DNA of 64,000 nucleotides from Diacronema lutheri (lineage: Eukaryota; Haptophyta; Pavlovophyceae; Pavlovales; Pavlovaceae), in assembly GCA_019448385.1 (NCBI GenBank), contig JAGTXO010000005.1:1302001-1366000 (forward strand), given 5' to 3'. The notes beneath the pieces were generated by a model that was not told the origin of the DNA, searched no databases, and saw only the letters and a list, made by a program, of their open reading frames with translations. Both the position numbers and the translations under genes were made by a program. Below, piece by piece: positions 8,942 to 18,582 of this stretch. Within the stretch, counting starts at the first letter, position 1. The number at the start of each line of letters is the position of its first letter.

Positions 8942-11914
8942 TCAGGCCTTAGGTGTGGAGAGCGCGCGCGCAGACGCCTGCGACGACTGTACGACGGTCA
9001 CCGCGGCGAGCGGCGCATCCTGCGCCGACGCGCCGAGCACGGCGACGGTGGCCGGCTCGCCCTCGAGCGACGTGGCGAGCGTGGCTGCGCGCTCGGAGAA
9101 GACCTCCGAGAACGCGCGCGCGAGCGGGCGTGCCCGCTCGGTGTGGCCGTCGAGCTCAACGCGCGCGGCGACGCGGCGGAGGAGCGCGACGCCAAACTTG
9201 CGCGAGAGGTTGCCGATGCGCGGCAGCTGCCGGCGCAGCGCCGACGTCGGGTCGGAGAGCTCGGGCCACAGCCTGTCGGCGGAAAGGCCGAGCGGCCCAA
9301 GCAGCTCGTCGATCGGGCTGAGCATCTCGTTGAGCGCGCCGCCGGCCGCGCCCTCCGCGCGCACGCCCGTCGCCACCTCGCGCGCCTCCTGCTGCGCGCG
9401 CAGCCGCGGCGCGAGCTTAGTCCACACCTTGTCGAGCGTGTCGAGCGTCGCGCGGTCGCCCTCGTCAGGCGCGGCGAGTGACGGGATGAGGCCGGCAAGC
9501 TCGTCGAGCATGTCGGCGGGCGCGGCGAGCGGGCCGGGCAGGGCAAAGGGGAGGGTCTGCGCAAAGAAGCGCTTCGGCGCACGCAGCATTGCGCCGAGCG
9601 CCTCGGCCGGCCCCCACGCAGCCGCCTGCGCAATGCGTTCGCGCACGACCGCGTCTGCGAGCCTCGCCGCCTCCTCGAGCAGCAGCTCTTGCACGTACCC
9701 ACCATCCTCGGAGGTGAGCAGCTCGACGAGCGCCTCCTGCGCCTCCCTCGCGCCCTCGTCACCGTCCGTGTCCACCGTGCTCGCCGTGTAGGACGCGAAA
9801 CCGTCGCTCATCTCGAGCAGCTTGGCGAGGCCCCGAGGAGAGCCGCCCGACGAGATGGGCTTGTCCCAGCCGTACACGGACGCCTTCACCTTTGCGGGCG
9901 CCTGCACCGCCGGTGCCGCGATGAGCGACCTCTCGTCGCTCGAGCCGTAGATCATTGAGCGCAGCGCCGCCTTGGCGCGCGGCGAGTTGTCGGTGAGCAG
10001 CCTGCGCGAGAGGTAAGGGAACGCCTGCTTGACGATCGAGTAATCGTCGCTCACCGTCAGGCCGATGCCCTCGAGCGTCGCGAACGCGCGCGAGACGTAC
10101 AGGATGTACGGCGGCACGTTGAAGAGGTCGCGGTTACGCCGCGACATCTCCTCAACCACGTTGGTCACGCCCTGCACGTTGACGCCCTCGGAGCGCAGTT
10201 GCTCCTGCGGCGCGAGGCGCGCGCGCGCGCGCGCCGCGTCGGCGCGGCGCGGCGCGGCGCGGCGCGGCGCGGCGCGGCGCGCGCGTACCTCGACCTTTGC
10301 GCGCATCTCCTCGCGCGCCTTTTCGCGCAGCTGGTCGGCAGTAAGGTCGTCGCCGTAGCGCTCCTTCAGCTCCTCGAGCACGCGCTCTCCCATCTTCTTG
10401 GGGCCGCCGCCCTTGCCCAGCTGGCGCAGCACAAATGACACGCCCTCCGTCATGCCCGACGTCTTCACCTGCTCGAGCTTGTCCGGCGGGGTGAAGCCGA
10501 GGTTGACAAAGTCCTGCGGGATCGAGTCGAGGTCCTCAGCGTTCACGTGCGCGATAAACTCGATGAGCGAGTACTGCAAGTCGTTTGGCACGGGCAGCGT
10601 CATCCCCCAGTCGAGGATGCATAGCCGGCCATCGCGCGTGCGCAGCAAGTTGCCCGGGTGCGGGTCGCAATGGAGGCAGCCCGTGTCGAGGAGCATCGTC
10701 AGATACGCGTTGATCGCCACGGCGCACAGCCGCGGCACGTCCGGGCTCTTGTCGCGGTCGAGGCGCGTGCCGTCAACCCACTCCGTGACGAGCACCTTGC
10801 GCGTCGACAGGTTGCGCACGACAATCGGTGCGGTCACGGCGTCGAGGCCGCGGTTCTGCATCGCCTTGACGAAGGTCTCCGTGTTCTGCGCCTCGTAAAT
10901 GTAGTCCGTCTCGGCGACGAACCCGCGCCCCCACTCGTCGACGAGCGCGCGCGCGAGCTTGATGTCCTCGGGGAAGGTCTTCTGCCCCGAGAGCGCATTG
11001 CTCACGCGCACCTGCCACGGCGCGAGGAGGCGGAGGACGAAGAGGTCGAGCGCAATCTCGGAGAGGATGTTGGGCCGCTGCACCTTCACCGCCACTTCGC
11101 GCCCGTCCTTGAGCGTCGCCTTGTACACCTGCCCGATCGACGCGGACGCGAGCGGTTTGTCGGAGATCTTTGCAAACACGGCGGAGAGGTCCTGCACGTT
11201 CAGCTCGTGCCGCATGATCTCACGCGCGCGCTCCGAGTCGAAAGGGGGCACGGCATCCTGCAGCGCGCGCAGCTCAAGCGCGTACGCCTCGGGGATCAGG
11301 TCCGTCCGGATCGACAGCGCCTGCCCGAGCTTGATGAACGTCGGGCCGAGCTGCGTGCAGAGCACGAGCGCCTCCTTGGCGCGCTCCTTCTCGTTCTTCT
11401 CCGTGTTGCCTAGCCGCCAGTCGAGGAGCAGCTTGATGTTGAACGCGGCGGTGAGCGTCGCCAGCCGCACGAGCCGCGCGGCCACCAGCGGCGCGCGCTT
11501 GCCGTAGTATCGCTCGGCCTTTTCGGGCGTGTAGGCGGTCGCGCCCGACGCGTACGGCGCGCCGTCGAGCATCGGCTTCGCAACGGCGAAGAGGAGGAGG
11601 AGCGCGCCGCCGAAGCCGACGCCAAAGGCAGCGTCGGGCGATGCGGCCAGCCACTCGGCCGTGCGCGCGCCATAGCCGAGCGCGCCGTGCACCACCTGCG
11701 GCAGCACGACGTCGACAGTCGGCATCGACTTGATCGCGGCGGCCGTCGCCTCGAGCGCGGCGACCGTCCGGTCGCGCGCAACGTCGACGAGGACCGGGTC
11801 GATCAGCGCCATAGCGGGCGCGATCCGCGGCGTGGCGAGCGGCACCCGAGGGCGCAGCGCCGACGCGCGCGGCGCGACGTGGGCCGACGCGCAGAATGCG
11901 AGGAGCGCTAGCAT
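8942..11914 (-). CDS. Plastid-type ABC1 atypical kinase (ABC1K)
   Basis: Exons 11914-10289 and 10204-8942 (962 residues); the 84-base intron 10205-10288 (GTACGC to GCCGCAG) is a GGCGC-rich tract kept open in frame. ABC1/UbiB kinases act in quinone and prenyl-lipid metabolism; in plastids they sit at plastoglobules. The start MLALLAFCASAHVAPRASAL looks like a signal peptide followed by a transit peptide, as for complex plastids. Motifs: FIKLGQALSIR (KxGQ, about residue 188), ASASIGQVYKA (Ala-rich loop), VAVKVQRP (about 273), AETDYIYEA (ExD), LHCDPHPGNLL (about 414) and LDWGM in place of DFG. The C-terminal 350 residues are a helical extension seen in long plastid ABC1Ks. It is a paralogue of the gene at 18583. 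A fragment of this gene is duplicated at 5366. Confidence 0.88.
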   Translation of the reverse strand: MLALLAFCASAHVAPRASALRPRVPLATPRIAPAMALIDPVLVDVARDRTVAALEATAAAIKSMPTVDVVLPQVVHGALGYGARTAEWLAASPDAAFGVGFGGALLLLFAVAKPMLDGAPYASGATAYTPEKAERYYGKRAPLVAARLVRLATLTAAFNIKLLLDWRLGNTEKNEKERAKEALVLCTQLGPTFIKLGQALSIRTDLIPEAYALELRALQDAVPPFDSERAREIMRHELNVQDLSAVFAKISDKPLASASIGQVYKATLKDGREVAVKVQRPNILSEIALDLFVLRLLAPWQVRVSNALSGQKTFPEDIKLARALVDEWGRGFVAETDYIYEAQNTETFVKAMQNRGLDAVTAPIVVRNLSTRKVLVTEWVDGTRLDRDKSPDVPRLCAVAINAYLTMLLDTGCLHCDPHPGNLLRTRDGRLCILDWGMTLPVPNDLQYSLIEFIAHVNAEDLDSIPQDFVNLGFTPPDKLEQVKTSGMTEGVSFVLRQLGKGGGPKKMGERVLEELKERYGDDLTADQLREKAREEMRAKVEVRARRAAPRRAAPRRADAARARARLAPQEQLRSEGVNVQGVTNVVEEMSRRNRDLFNVPPYILYVSRAFATLEGIGLTVSDDYSIVKQAFPYLSRRLLTDNSPRAKAALRSMIYGSSDERSLIAAPAVQAPAKVKASVYGWDKPISSGGSPRGLAKLLEMSDGFASYTASTVDTDGDEGAREAQEALVELLTSEDGGYVQELLLEEAARLADAVVRERIAQAAAWGPAEALGAMLRAPKRFFAQTLPFALPGPLAAPADMLDELAGLIPSLAAPDEGDRATLDTLDKVWTKLAPRLRAQQEAREVATGVRAEGAAGGALNEMLSPIDELLGPLGLSADRLWPELSDPTSALRRQLPRIGNLSRKFGVALLRRVAARVELDGHTERARPLARAFSEVFSERAATLATSLEGEPATVAVLGASAQDAPLAAVTVVQSSQASARALSTPKA

Positions 11915-12659
11915 GGCCTCCCACAAACCTGCCCGCGACGCGCGGGAGCTTCCAGAGAGGTCCGCTTTCGCGCCAGATGCCACTGAAACTGCGCCGGGTA
12001 TGGGTATCCGTTCTCGCTTCTCGGTCTGGGCCGCGGAGGACAGCGCCGGGTCTGTTCTTGCATGGTAATCGGCGCGGGCTGCGCTGCTCGTCGCCGACGT
12101 GTACTCCGCATGCTCGCGCGCCTGGCGCAAGGCGCGCGCGACTCTCTCGCGCTCTGTGGAGTCATTTGAAGTCGCACGCTCATTTCCCCGCGCTCTTTGG
12201 AGTCGCTCGCTCGTTCTTCCGCAACCTCGTTGACTCGGGCGCGAGAGAGTCGCGCGCCTTTGAGCATGCTGTTCATACGCGCGCCCACTTACCCTTCTCG
12301 CTCGCCTTTGCTCCCGCGTCGCTGCCCGTAGGCAGCGCGGCCAACGGATTTGACTGCGTTTGCTTTGCACAGACGTCCCTCCTGCGCTGGTCGGCGGAAA
12401 CGCTGTGGCAAGTTGCGGAGCAGTTTCCGGCCGCGGTAGTGGGTGAGCTGCAAGCTGCATGGCCTCACGCAAGCCGTTGCAACGTCTGCCGCCTTCAACA
12501 TGATCGCCGACGTGACGACGGCTGCATGTTGCAGCACAGCTGGACTCGGTGTTCCTGTTCGCATCGGCGAATTGATGAGGCGGGCGCTGGGGAGGCCTCA
12601 TGGCAGCAACAGTCACGCGGCGCGAGCCGTTTAGGCCTAGACCTACATGGCGAGCATCG
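11915..12659. other. Intergenic region upstream of ABC1K
   Basis: About 745 bases between the CEP120-like stop and the ABC1K start, both on the minus strand. An open frame on the plus strand (11896-12738) has no recognisable domain and I treat it as chance. On the minus strand a near-consensus donor GGGTAAGT (12294-12287) and a possible acceptor GCAG (ending at 11929) could define a 364-base 5'-UTR intron of ABC1K. Composition is less GC-rich than the genes, as expected for a promoter and leader. Confidence 0.4.
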
Positions 12660-15600
12660 TCAGAGCGCAGCGGCTCGGTGCGCAAGCGCCTTGAGCTGCG
12701 CCTGCATGCGCACGATGAGCGCGTCCGAGGCAGTGTAGAGTCCGCTTTGGAGCAGAGAGTCGCGCCGGACGCGCAGGCGCTCCGCGGCCTGCGCCGTGTC
12801 CTCGTCGGGCTGCAGCACGCTCGGCTGGGCAGGAGGCTGCACGCGCGCCGCGCCGGACAGCGACACGGCCGGTGGCGCGGACGCCGGAGCGTGCACGCCC
12901 TCGCCCCCGTCCCTCGCCTGCCGCTCGTCGTCCTCGCGCGCGCGCGCCGCCTCGGCGTTGAGCTGCTCGCGCAGCGCGGCGAGCTGCACGGCCTCCTCCT
13001 GCTGCTCCTGACCGTGCGAGCGCGCGAGCGCCTCGAGGCCGAGGCTCGCCGTCTGCGCGCAACGCGAGGGCGGGCGCGCGGGCGGCGCGGCGCGCAACGC
13101 GTCGCAAAAGGCAAGCGAACGTGGCACGCGACGCACGCGGGCGCACGCCGCGCAGTGCTCGGCTGCGCAAACCTGCTTGGCCGTGTGCTGCAGCAGCCGC
13201 GCAATCTGCCGCTCGTGCGCCAGCCGTACGGCTTCCGCCTCGTGCAGCGCGGCGCGCAGCCGCGCGTCGCCGGCCTGCGCAGCGGCGGCCGCGGCGGCGC
13301 GCTGCGCCTCGCGCTCGGCAAGGGAGGCTTCAAGCTGCGCGGTGGTCTCGCGCAGCGCCGCCGCTTCGGCGCGGCTCTGCGCGAGCTGCGTCGCGCTGCT
13401 CTCGCGCGTCGATGCGAGAGCGGCCTTGGAGCTGTGAAGCTCAGCACGCAGCGCGTCCGTTGCCGCGCTGGGCCGGGCAGGGCGCGGCGAGGCGGAACGG
13501 CGGGGCGCGAGGGTCGTCGAGGGGGCGGCGCGGGTGAAGCGTGAGTCCGAAAAGGACGAGCGCGAAAGGCGCTGCAGGGGGCGGGCGCGCGCAAGCCGCG
13601 CCTCGGTCGTGTCGCGGTGCGCGCCGCAAGCGCGCGCGCGCACGCGAGCTCAGCATGTTTCGCGGCCATCCGCGCCTGCTCCGCGTCGAGCTCGTGGCGC
13701 TGCTGTCGCGCGGCGAGTGCGGCGGCGGCGAGCGCGCTCTCGGCGGCGCGCAGCCGCGCAGCGTGCTGCGCACCTGCGCCCGCCTCGGCGGCGGCGAGCG
13801 CCGCCTCGCGGGTGCGCAGCACGGCCGCGTGCGCGCGCAGCTTCGCCTCGATCGCGAGCAAAGCCTGTGCCTGCCCGTGCTGCGCCTGTTCGCGCTGCCG
13901 CTCGCGCAGCGCGTACTGCCGCTGCACCGCGTCGAGCAGCCGTCTCGGCACGCTCTCGCCGCCGTCGGCAGCGGCTTTGGCGCGCATGCTGCCCCCGCGC
14001 GCCGTCCGCGGCGCGCGCGCGCCGTCCGCAGTCGCCGGCCGGCGGTGGGCAGCTGCGGACGCGGTGGGCGGCGCCTCGTCGGCGTCGACAGCGCGCGCGC
14101 GCGCGCTGCGCGGCGGCGGGAGCGGCGACTCGAAGAGCTCGAGCAGGACGAGCGCGAACGCGCCGGGCGCGCGGCCGAGCGCGCCTTCGCCGGGTTTGCC
14201 GCCGACGGCGTGCAGCGGCACGTGCAGCCGCAGCTCGCGACGCCAGACGGGCGCGACGGCGGGCGCGACGCCGCGCGCGGCGGCGGCGCGCGCCGCGCCA
14301 CCAAGCGCCGCCGCGAGCGGTACGGGCGAGGGCGGCACGGTGAGCAGCTCGACAAGATCAACAGTCCCAGCCGCAACCGGCTCATCCGCCGCGTACCGGT
14401 CGCGATGCCATAGCTCGAGCAGCAGGGGGCACGCGCTCAGCGCGGAGAGCAGCGCGGCGGGCGTCGCGGTGAGGACGAGCGCGAGCGCGTGCGGCGGGAG
14501 CGCCGCAGACGAGCCCTTGCGCAGCGCAACGGCCGGGCGCGTCGCAACGGCGCGCGCGCTCAGCGTGCCGCCGGTTGGCGGCACGCCGTCCCCGCCGCCG
14601 TCGCGCGCGCCCGCCGCGGCACCGAGGTGCGTGTAGAGCTTGGCGAAGAGGTTGAGCGCGGCCGACGTGGCAAAGCCGGCGTCGGTCACACGCAGCATCG
14701 ACGCGCACAGTCGAAACTGCCACTCGCTCGACCGGCTCGCGCCGCCAACGGGCACGTGCGCGCCCGCGAGGCCGCCGCCGCCCGCCGCGAGCGCCGGCTG
14801 CTGCTCGCATGCCCACGCAAAGTCGCGCACGGCGGGCGCGCGGCGGACGGGCGGCGGCGGCGGCGAGCGCGCAGGCGAGCGCACGCTCGTCTGCGGCGGC
14901 GAGCGCGAGCGCGCGCGCGCGCGCGGCGCAGCGCGCGCCGGCGCGGCCGCCTGCGCGCACAGCTGCGCGTGCACGGTCACCGCGCAGATGGCATCGTCCG
15001 GCAAGCCTTCGGCCGCCCAGCTGTCGGCGGCGATGCTCGACGCGGCCGAGGAGGCGTCGGCCGGCGCACTAAAGTAGCGCTCCGCGCCGGCTGCGAGCGC
15101 GAGCATGCCATCGCACGGCAATATGGCGGACGTGGCGAGCGCGCCATCGTGCGCTCCTCCGCCACCCCCCTGCGCGAGACCCATCCGCGCGGCTGCGAGC
15201 GGCGTGAGGGGCACGGCGCCAGCGGCAAGCTCGAGGGGCGAAGGCTCGGCGTCGCCGCCGCCTTGCGCGCGCTGCGCGTGCAGCACGAGGCGCACAACCA
15301 CCGGCGTGTCGCGCACCGCGCGCAGCACGGCAGCGTCCCCAAACTGGGCGGGTGAAAAGTCAAGCCGCGCGAGCGCGCCGCCCACAAATTCGGTCGCGAG
15401 CGCAAAGGGCGGCTCGGCCGGAGCGCTGTCCGCGGCGGCGGCGGCGACGCTGCCTTGGACCGCGCCGCCACGCGCCTCGCGCTCAGCCTCGTGCGCGCGC
15501 GCAATCTCGCTCCACTGCACGAGCGCAGACGCGAATGGCGCAGAGCCGGCAAACGACGCCTCGAGCTGCAGCGCGCCCAGCACGGCGAGCGGCGAAAGAC

Positions 15601-16294
15601 CGCGGCGGAGGCGGAGCGTCGAGAAGCGGAGGAGGAGGTGGAAGCGCGCGCGAGCCGGCGGCGCATCTACCGCGCTCGGCGCCACGCACGCGCGCCGGGC
15701 GCCGCCGTCGGCGTCGGCGAGCGCGCGCGCCCCGGCCTCGCTTGCGCCGGCGCGCAGCCGGAGGCGAAGCCGACAGCGCCACGCGCCCCAGCCGATCGGC
15801 TCGTGCTCGTGCGCGGGTGCGCCACTTTGCTCCGCCGCGCCCGAGCCCTCCGCACCGGCCCCCGACGGCGCCAGCGCCGGCGCGCGCTCCGCCGGCTCGG
15901 CGCGCATGCCGCCGTCCGCGAAAGCCCAGCCGGACGCCGCGTCGCTCGCGTCGGCGCCGTCGAGCCGCGGCTGTGCGAGAATGCACGTCGCAAGCACGCG
16001 CGGCTGGCTGTTCACCTGCGCGCGCTCGAGCACCTCCACGCGCACCGGCTCGTTCGTCGCCACCCACGCCGCCGCCGCGTCCGCCTCGCCCGACAGGCGA
16101 AGTGACGCGGCGAGCTGCGCGGCGCAGCGGCCGCCCTCGGCGGCCGGTGAGAACGCGACGGGCGCGAAGCGCTGGCCAAAGGCGATAGCGCGCAGTGAGA
16201 GCTCCCGCCTCGCCGCATCCTCGCCGAGCGGGCCCTCGACGGCGATCGCGACGTCGAGCTCACACGTCGGAGGACTGCCTCCAACGCTTTCCAT
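12660..16294 (-). CDS. CEP120: CEP120-like centriolar C2-domain/coiled-coil protein
   Basis: Exons 16294-13644, 13467-13173 and 13052-12660 (1,112 residues). Introns are 176 bases (GTGCGC to GGCCCAG, phase 2) and 120 bases (GTTTGC to GCGCAG). In animals CEP120 controls centriole elongation and ciliogenesis. Three C2-like regions can be read: residues 1-110, a DUF3668-like stretch about 240-420, and a third (WQFRLCASMLRVTDAGF, then LLLELWHRDRYAADEPVAAG) about 530-740. A long Ala/Glu/Arg coiled coil follows to the C-terminus (RRLLDAVQRQYALRERQREQ, LAALREQLNAEAARAREDDE), as in CEP120 (986 residues in human). Low-complexity Ala/Gly/Pro inserts separate domains. The axonemal dynein in the same window fits a flagellated cell. 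I chose the start giving a C2 strand directly; another Met lies 12 codons upstream. Confidence 0.62.
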
Positions 16295-16356
16295 CGTTCG
16301 GCCCTTTTTAAGTCGCACTTTGGCGCCCACTCGCCGCGAGGTGCACCTGCGCGCTC
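16295..16356. promoter_or_regulatory. 62-bp divergent promoter
   Basis: Only 62 bases separate the starts of the CEP120-like gene (minus) and the DUF2358-glutaredoxin gene (plus). It contains CCCTTTTTAAG (16303-16313), an AT-rich island in very GC-rich DNA. With so little space the two 5' leaders must be very short, or one start is further inside. Confidence 0.5.
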
Positions 16357-17664
16357 ATGCGCGCTGCCCTTGTGCTCGTGCTCGCTCTGCCCGGGGCGTC
16401 GGCGGCGCGCGCAGGCGCCGCGCCCGCGCGGTTGCGCCAATGCTGCTGTCGCGCGCGCGTCTTCGCGAAGGAGCGCCGCTCCGGCGGCGAACGCGACGAC
16501 GAGCCAACGCTTGCGGCCAAGGGCGCATGGTACGCGGCGGAGCTCGTGGGCAACCTCGCCGCGCGAACGCGGGGACGGCCGGCGGCACGCGCGCAGGCGG
16601 CGCAGGCGGGCGCGCCCAGGACGCTGCGTGAGGCCATCTCCCGCCTCGAAGCCGACTACGCGCGCCGCTACTTCATCATCGGCGCGATGGACGAGGCGCT
16701 CTACGCGGACGATTGCGAGTTTGCCGATCCATTCACGTCGTTCCGCGGGCGCGACCGCTTCGTGTCGAATTTGGCCAACCTGGCTGGCGGCTTCATCACC
16801 GATTCGCGCGTGCGCACGCTCTCCGCGAGCGCTGCGCCGGCCGCGCCCGGCGAGCGGATCGCCTACACGACGCGGCTGCTCGTCAAGCTGCAGCTCGCGC
16901 TGCCATGGCGGCCGCTGCTCGCGTGGGTGTGGGGCGTGACGCACGAGGTTGATCCGGAGACGCTGCTCGTCGTGCGCCATGTCGAGAGTTGGGAGGTCTC
17001 GCCTGCCGAGGGCGTGCGCCAGCTCTTCACGCCCGGCCCGGCGCGCGGCCTCGATGTGGGCACGCAGCCGCCGCAGCCGTCCGGAAGCGCGACGCAGGCG
17101 CGGCCGCAGCTTGATCCGGTGCTCGGCCCGCTTGTGCGCGTGGCTCGGTCCTCCGGGCTGCTGCGGCCCGAAGCGGACGGCTGGGAGGGCGAGCCGTCCG
17201 CGTGGGCGCGGCCGGACTCGCTCGCTCAGCGCGCGTCCCTCTTTGCCGCCAATCGATTGCGCAGCGTCAAGCAGGCCATCGTTGATGCGGCGGCGGGCGA
17301 CTTCGACCCTGCGCGCATCGACGCGCGCATCGCGGCGGAGAGCGCCTCCGCGCCGGTGTTCCTCTACTCCTTCTCGACGTGCCCCTTCTGCAAGCGCGCC
17401 AAGGAGATCCTCGATCAGGAGGGTGCACGCTTCACCGCCCTCGAGCTGGACGTCGAGCCAGACGGGCCGGCGATCCGCGCGAGGCTCGGCCGGCTGACGG
17501 GCAGGACGTCGATGCCTGCCATTTGGGTCGGCGGCGAGTACGTCGGCGGCTGCAACGACGGCCCAGCCGACGGCCCGCCCGGCATCGCAGCGCTCGCGCA
17601 GAGCGGTGCGCTTCTACCCAAGCTGCGCAAGGCGCGCGCGCTCGATACACGGCGGCGCGCCTGA
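16357..17664 (+). CDS. DUF2358-glutaredoxin fusion, probably plastid
   Basis: A single exon of 435 residues. The start MRAALVLVLALPGASAARAG is a signal peptide, followed by a basic Ala/Arg-rich transit-like stretch. Residues 90-215 match DUF2358, a SnoaL-like fold common in cyanobacteria and plastids: LREAISRLEADYARRYFI, then DDCEFADPFTSFRGRDRF. Residues 330-420 are a glutaredoxin: FLYSFSTCPFCKRAKEIL with the dithiol CPFC active site, TSMPAIWVGGEYVGGCND with the cis-Pro and GG-C-D glutathione-binding loop. The likely role is a plastid oxidoreductase using glutathione, coupled to a DUF2358 domain of unknown substrate. It sits between two plastid-type ABC1K genes and head to head with the CEP120-like gene. 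Confidence 0.83.
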   Translation: MRAALVLVLALPGASAARAGAAPARLRQCCCRARVFAKERRSGGERDDEPTLAAKGAWYAAELVGNLAARTRGRPAARAQAAQAGAPRTLREAISRLEADYARRYFIIGAMDEALYADDCEFADPFTSFRGRDRFVSNLANLAGGFITDSRVRTLSASAAPAAPGERIAYTTRLLVKLQLALPWRPLLAWVWGVTHEVDPETLLVVRHVESWEVSPAEGVRQLFTPGPARGLDVGTQPPQPSGSATQARPQLDPVLGPLVRVARSSGLLRPEADGWEGEPSAWARPDSLAQRASLFAANRLRSVKQAIVDAAAGDFDPARIDARIAAESASAPVFLYSFSTCPFCKRAKEILDQEGARFTALELDVEPDGPAIRARLGRLTGRTSMPAIWVGGEYVGGCNDGPADGPPGIAALAQSGALLPKLRKARALDTRRRA

Positions 17665-17793
17665 GCGCTGCGCGCGTTCTGGAGCCGGTGCTGGTGCGTG
17701 CATTCCGCTGGCGCGAAGCGCGACGGCGGCGGGAGGCCGTGCGGCGCGGGCAGCCGGTCCTTCTTTGCGCGCAGCCACCTGCGCACACACGAG

Positions 17794-18392
17794 TCAAGCC
17801 GGCCGAAGCGCGCGCGTGGCGCGCCGAGCATCAGCCCGTTGTTCAGTTTGCTGGTCGAGAAGCGGCTCGCCTCGTACGTCATGCTGCGGTAGCAGCCAGG
17901 CAAACGCGATGCGCGGCATCAATACCGCCTCCGCCGCCGAGGGGAAGGGCCCGTGCATGCGCATGAACGCAAACTCGCGCGCGCACGCCCAGGCGGCGTC
18001 GCGCTGCGGAGGCACGTCGACGTGCACGACGATCTCGCGCGGATTCCGCACGAGCGCGGCGGCGAGTGGCGAAAGGCACGCGAAGCCCGGGAACAACGCG
18101 CCGCCGACGAACACCGCGTGCACCATGTCCGGCACGACGTCGCGCGGCGCGCGCTCGAGGTCAAAGGTACGGAGGTGCTCGAACAGCAGCGGCGGCTCGC
18201 GCCGGCGCGCGTGGTGCACGACGCCGGCGCCGTCGGCCAGGCGCAACGCAAGCTCAACCCACGGCTCCGACGAGTGCAGGAAGCTCTCGATCGGCGCGTC
18301 GGGCACCTCGCACCGCGCCGCGACCGTGCGCGACGCCTCGTCGGCGCGCCACGAGCGCGCCGCGACTGTCGCGTTGCCGAACAGGCACGCGA
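17794..18392 (-). CDS. Unknown protein, last exon(s) only
   Basis: The minus-strand frame from 18392 to the stop at 17794 has a balanced, non-arginine-rich composition (CEVPDAPIESFLHSSEPWVE, DMVHAVFVGGALFPGFACLS, NPREIVVHVDVPPQRDAAW), unlike shadow frames here, so it is likely coding. An acceptor (CGCGCAG, ending at 18393) suggests at least one upstream exon that I could not place. From about 17895 a second frame also reads plausibly (TYEASRFSTSKLNNGLMLGA), so the C-terminus is uncertain; that frame would run into the opposing glutaredoxin gene. I recognise no family. Confidence 0.35.
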
Positions 18393-18582
18393 CTGCGCGC
18401 GGACGGCCGGTCTAGCCAATCAGCAGCGGCAGCTCAAGCTCGACGAGTTCGCCTGTACGCCCGCGCCGGCTCCACGTGCCTCCGCGACGCGGCTGGAAAG
18501 ACGAGCAGCAGCGCGCAGAGTCCTTCCGCCTGCCATTGTTTCAATTCTCCGGCCGCGACGGAGATTCACGTGAATTCACGCG

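Noticed and set aside
11929-12292. A 5'-UTR intron of the ABC1K gene (GGGTAAGT donor, GCAG acceptor)
   Set aside because: No coding phase can test it and the acceptor is weak; kept only as a note in the intergenic entry.
11896-12738. A 280-codon plus-strand gene in the ABC1K upstream region
   Set aside because: No recognisable domain and it overlaps the 3' end of the CEP120-like gene on the opposite strand.
8942-16330. A single 2,462-codon open frame on the minus strand as one giant protein
   Set aside because: It fuses the first CEP120-like exon, its intron, other-frame exons, the intergenic region and the ABC1K gene. Domain order, intron phase and the ABC1K leader peptide show two separate genes.
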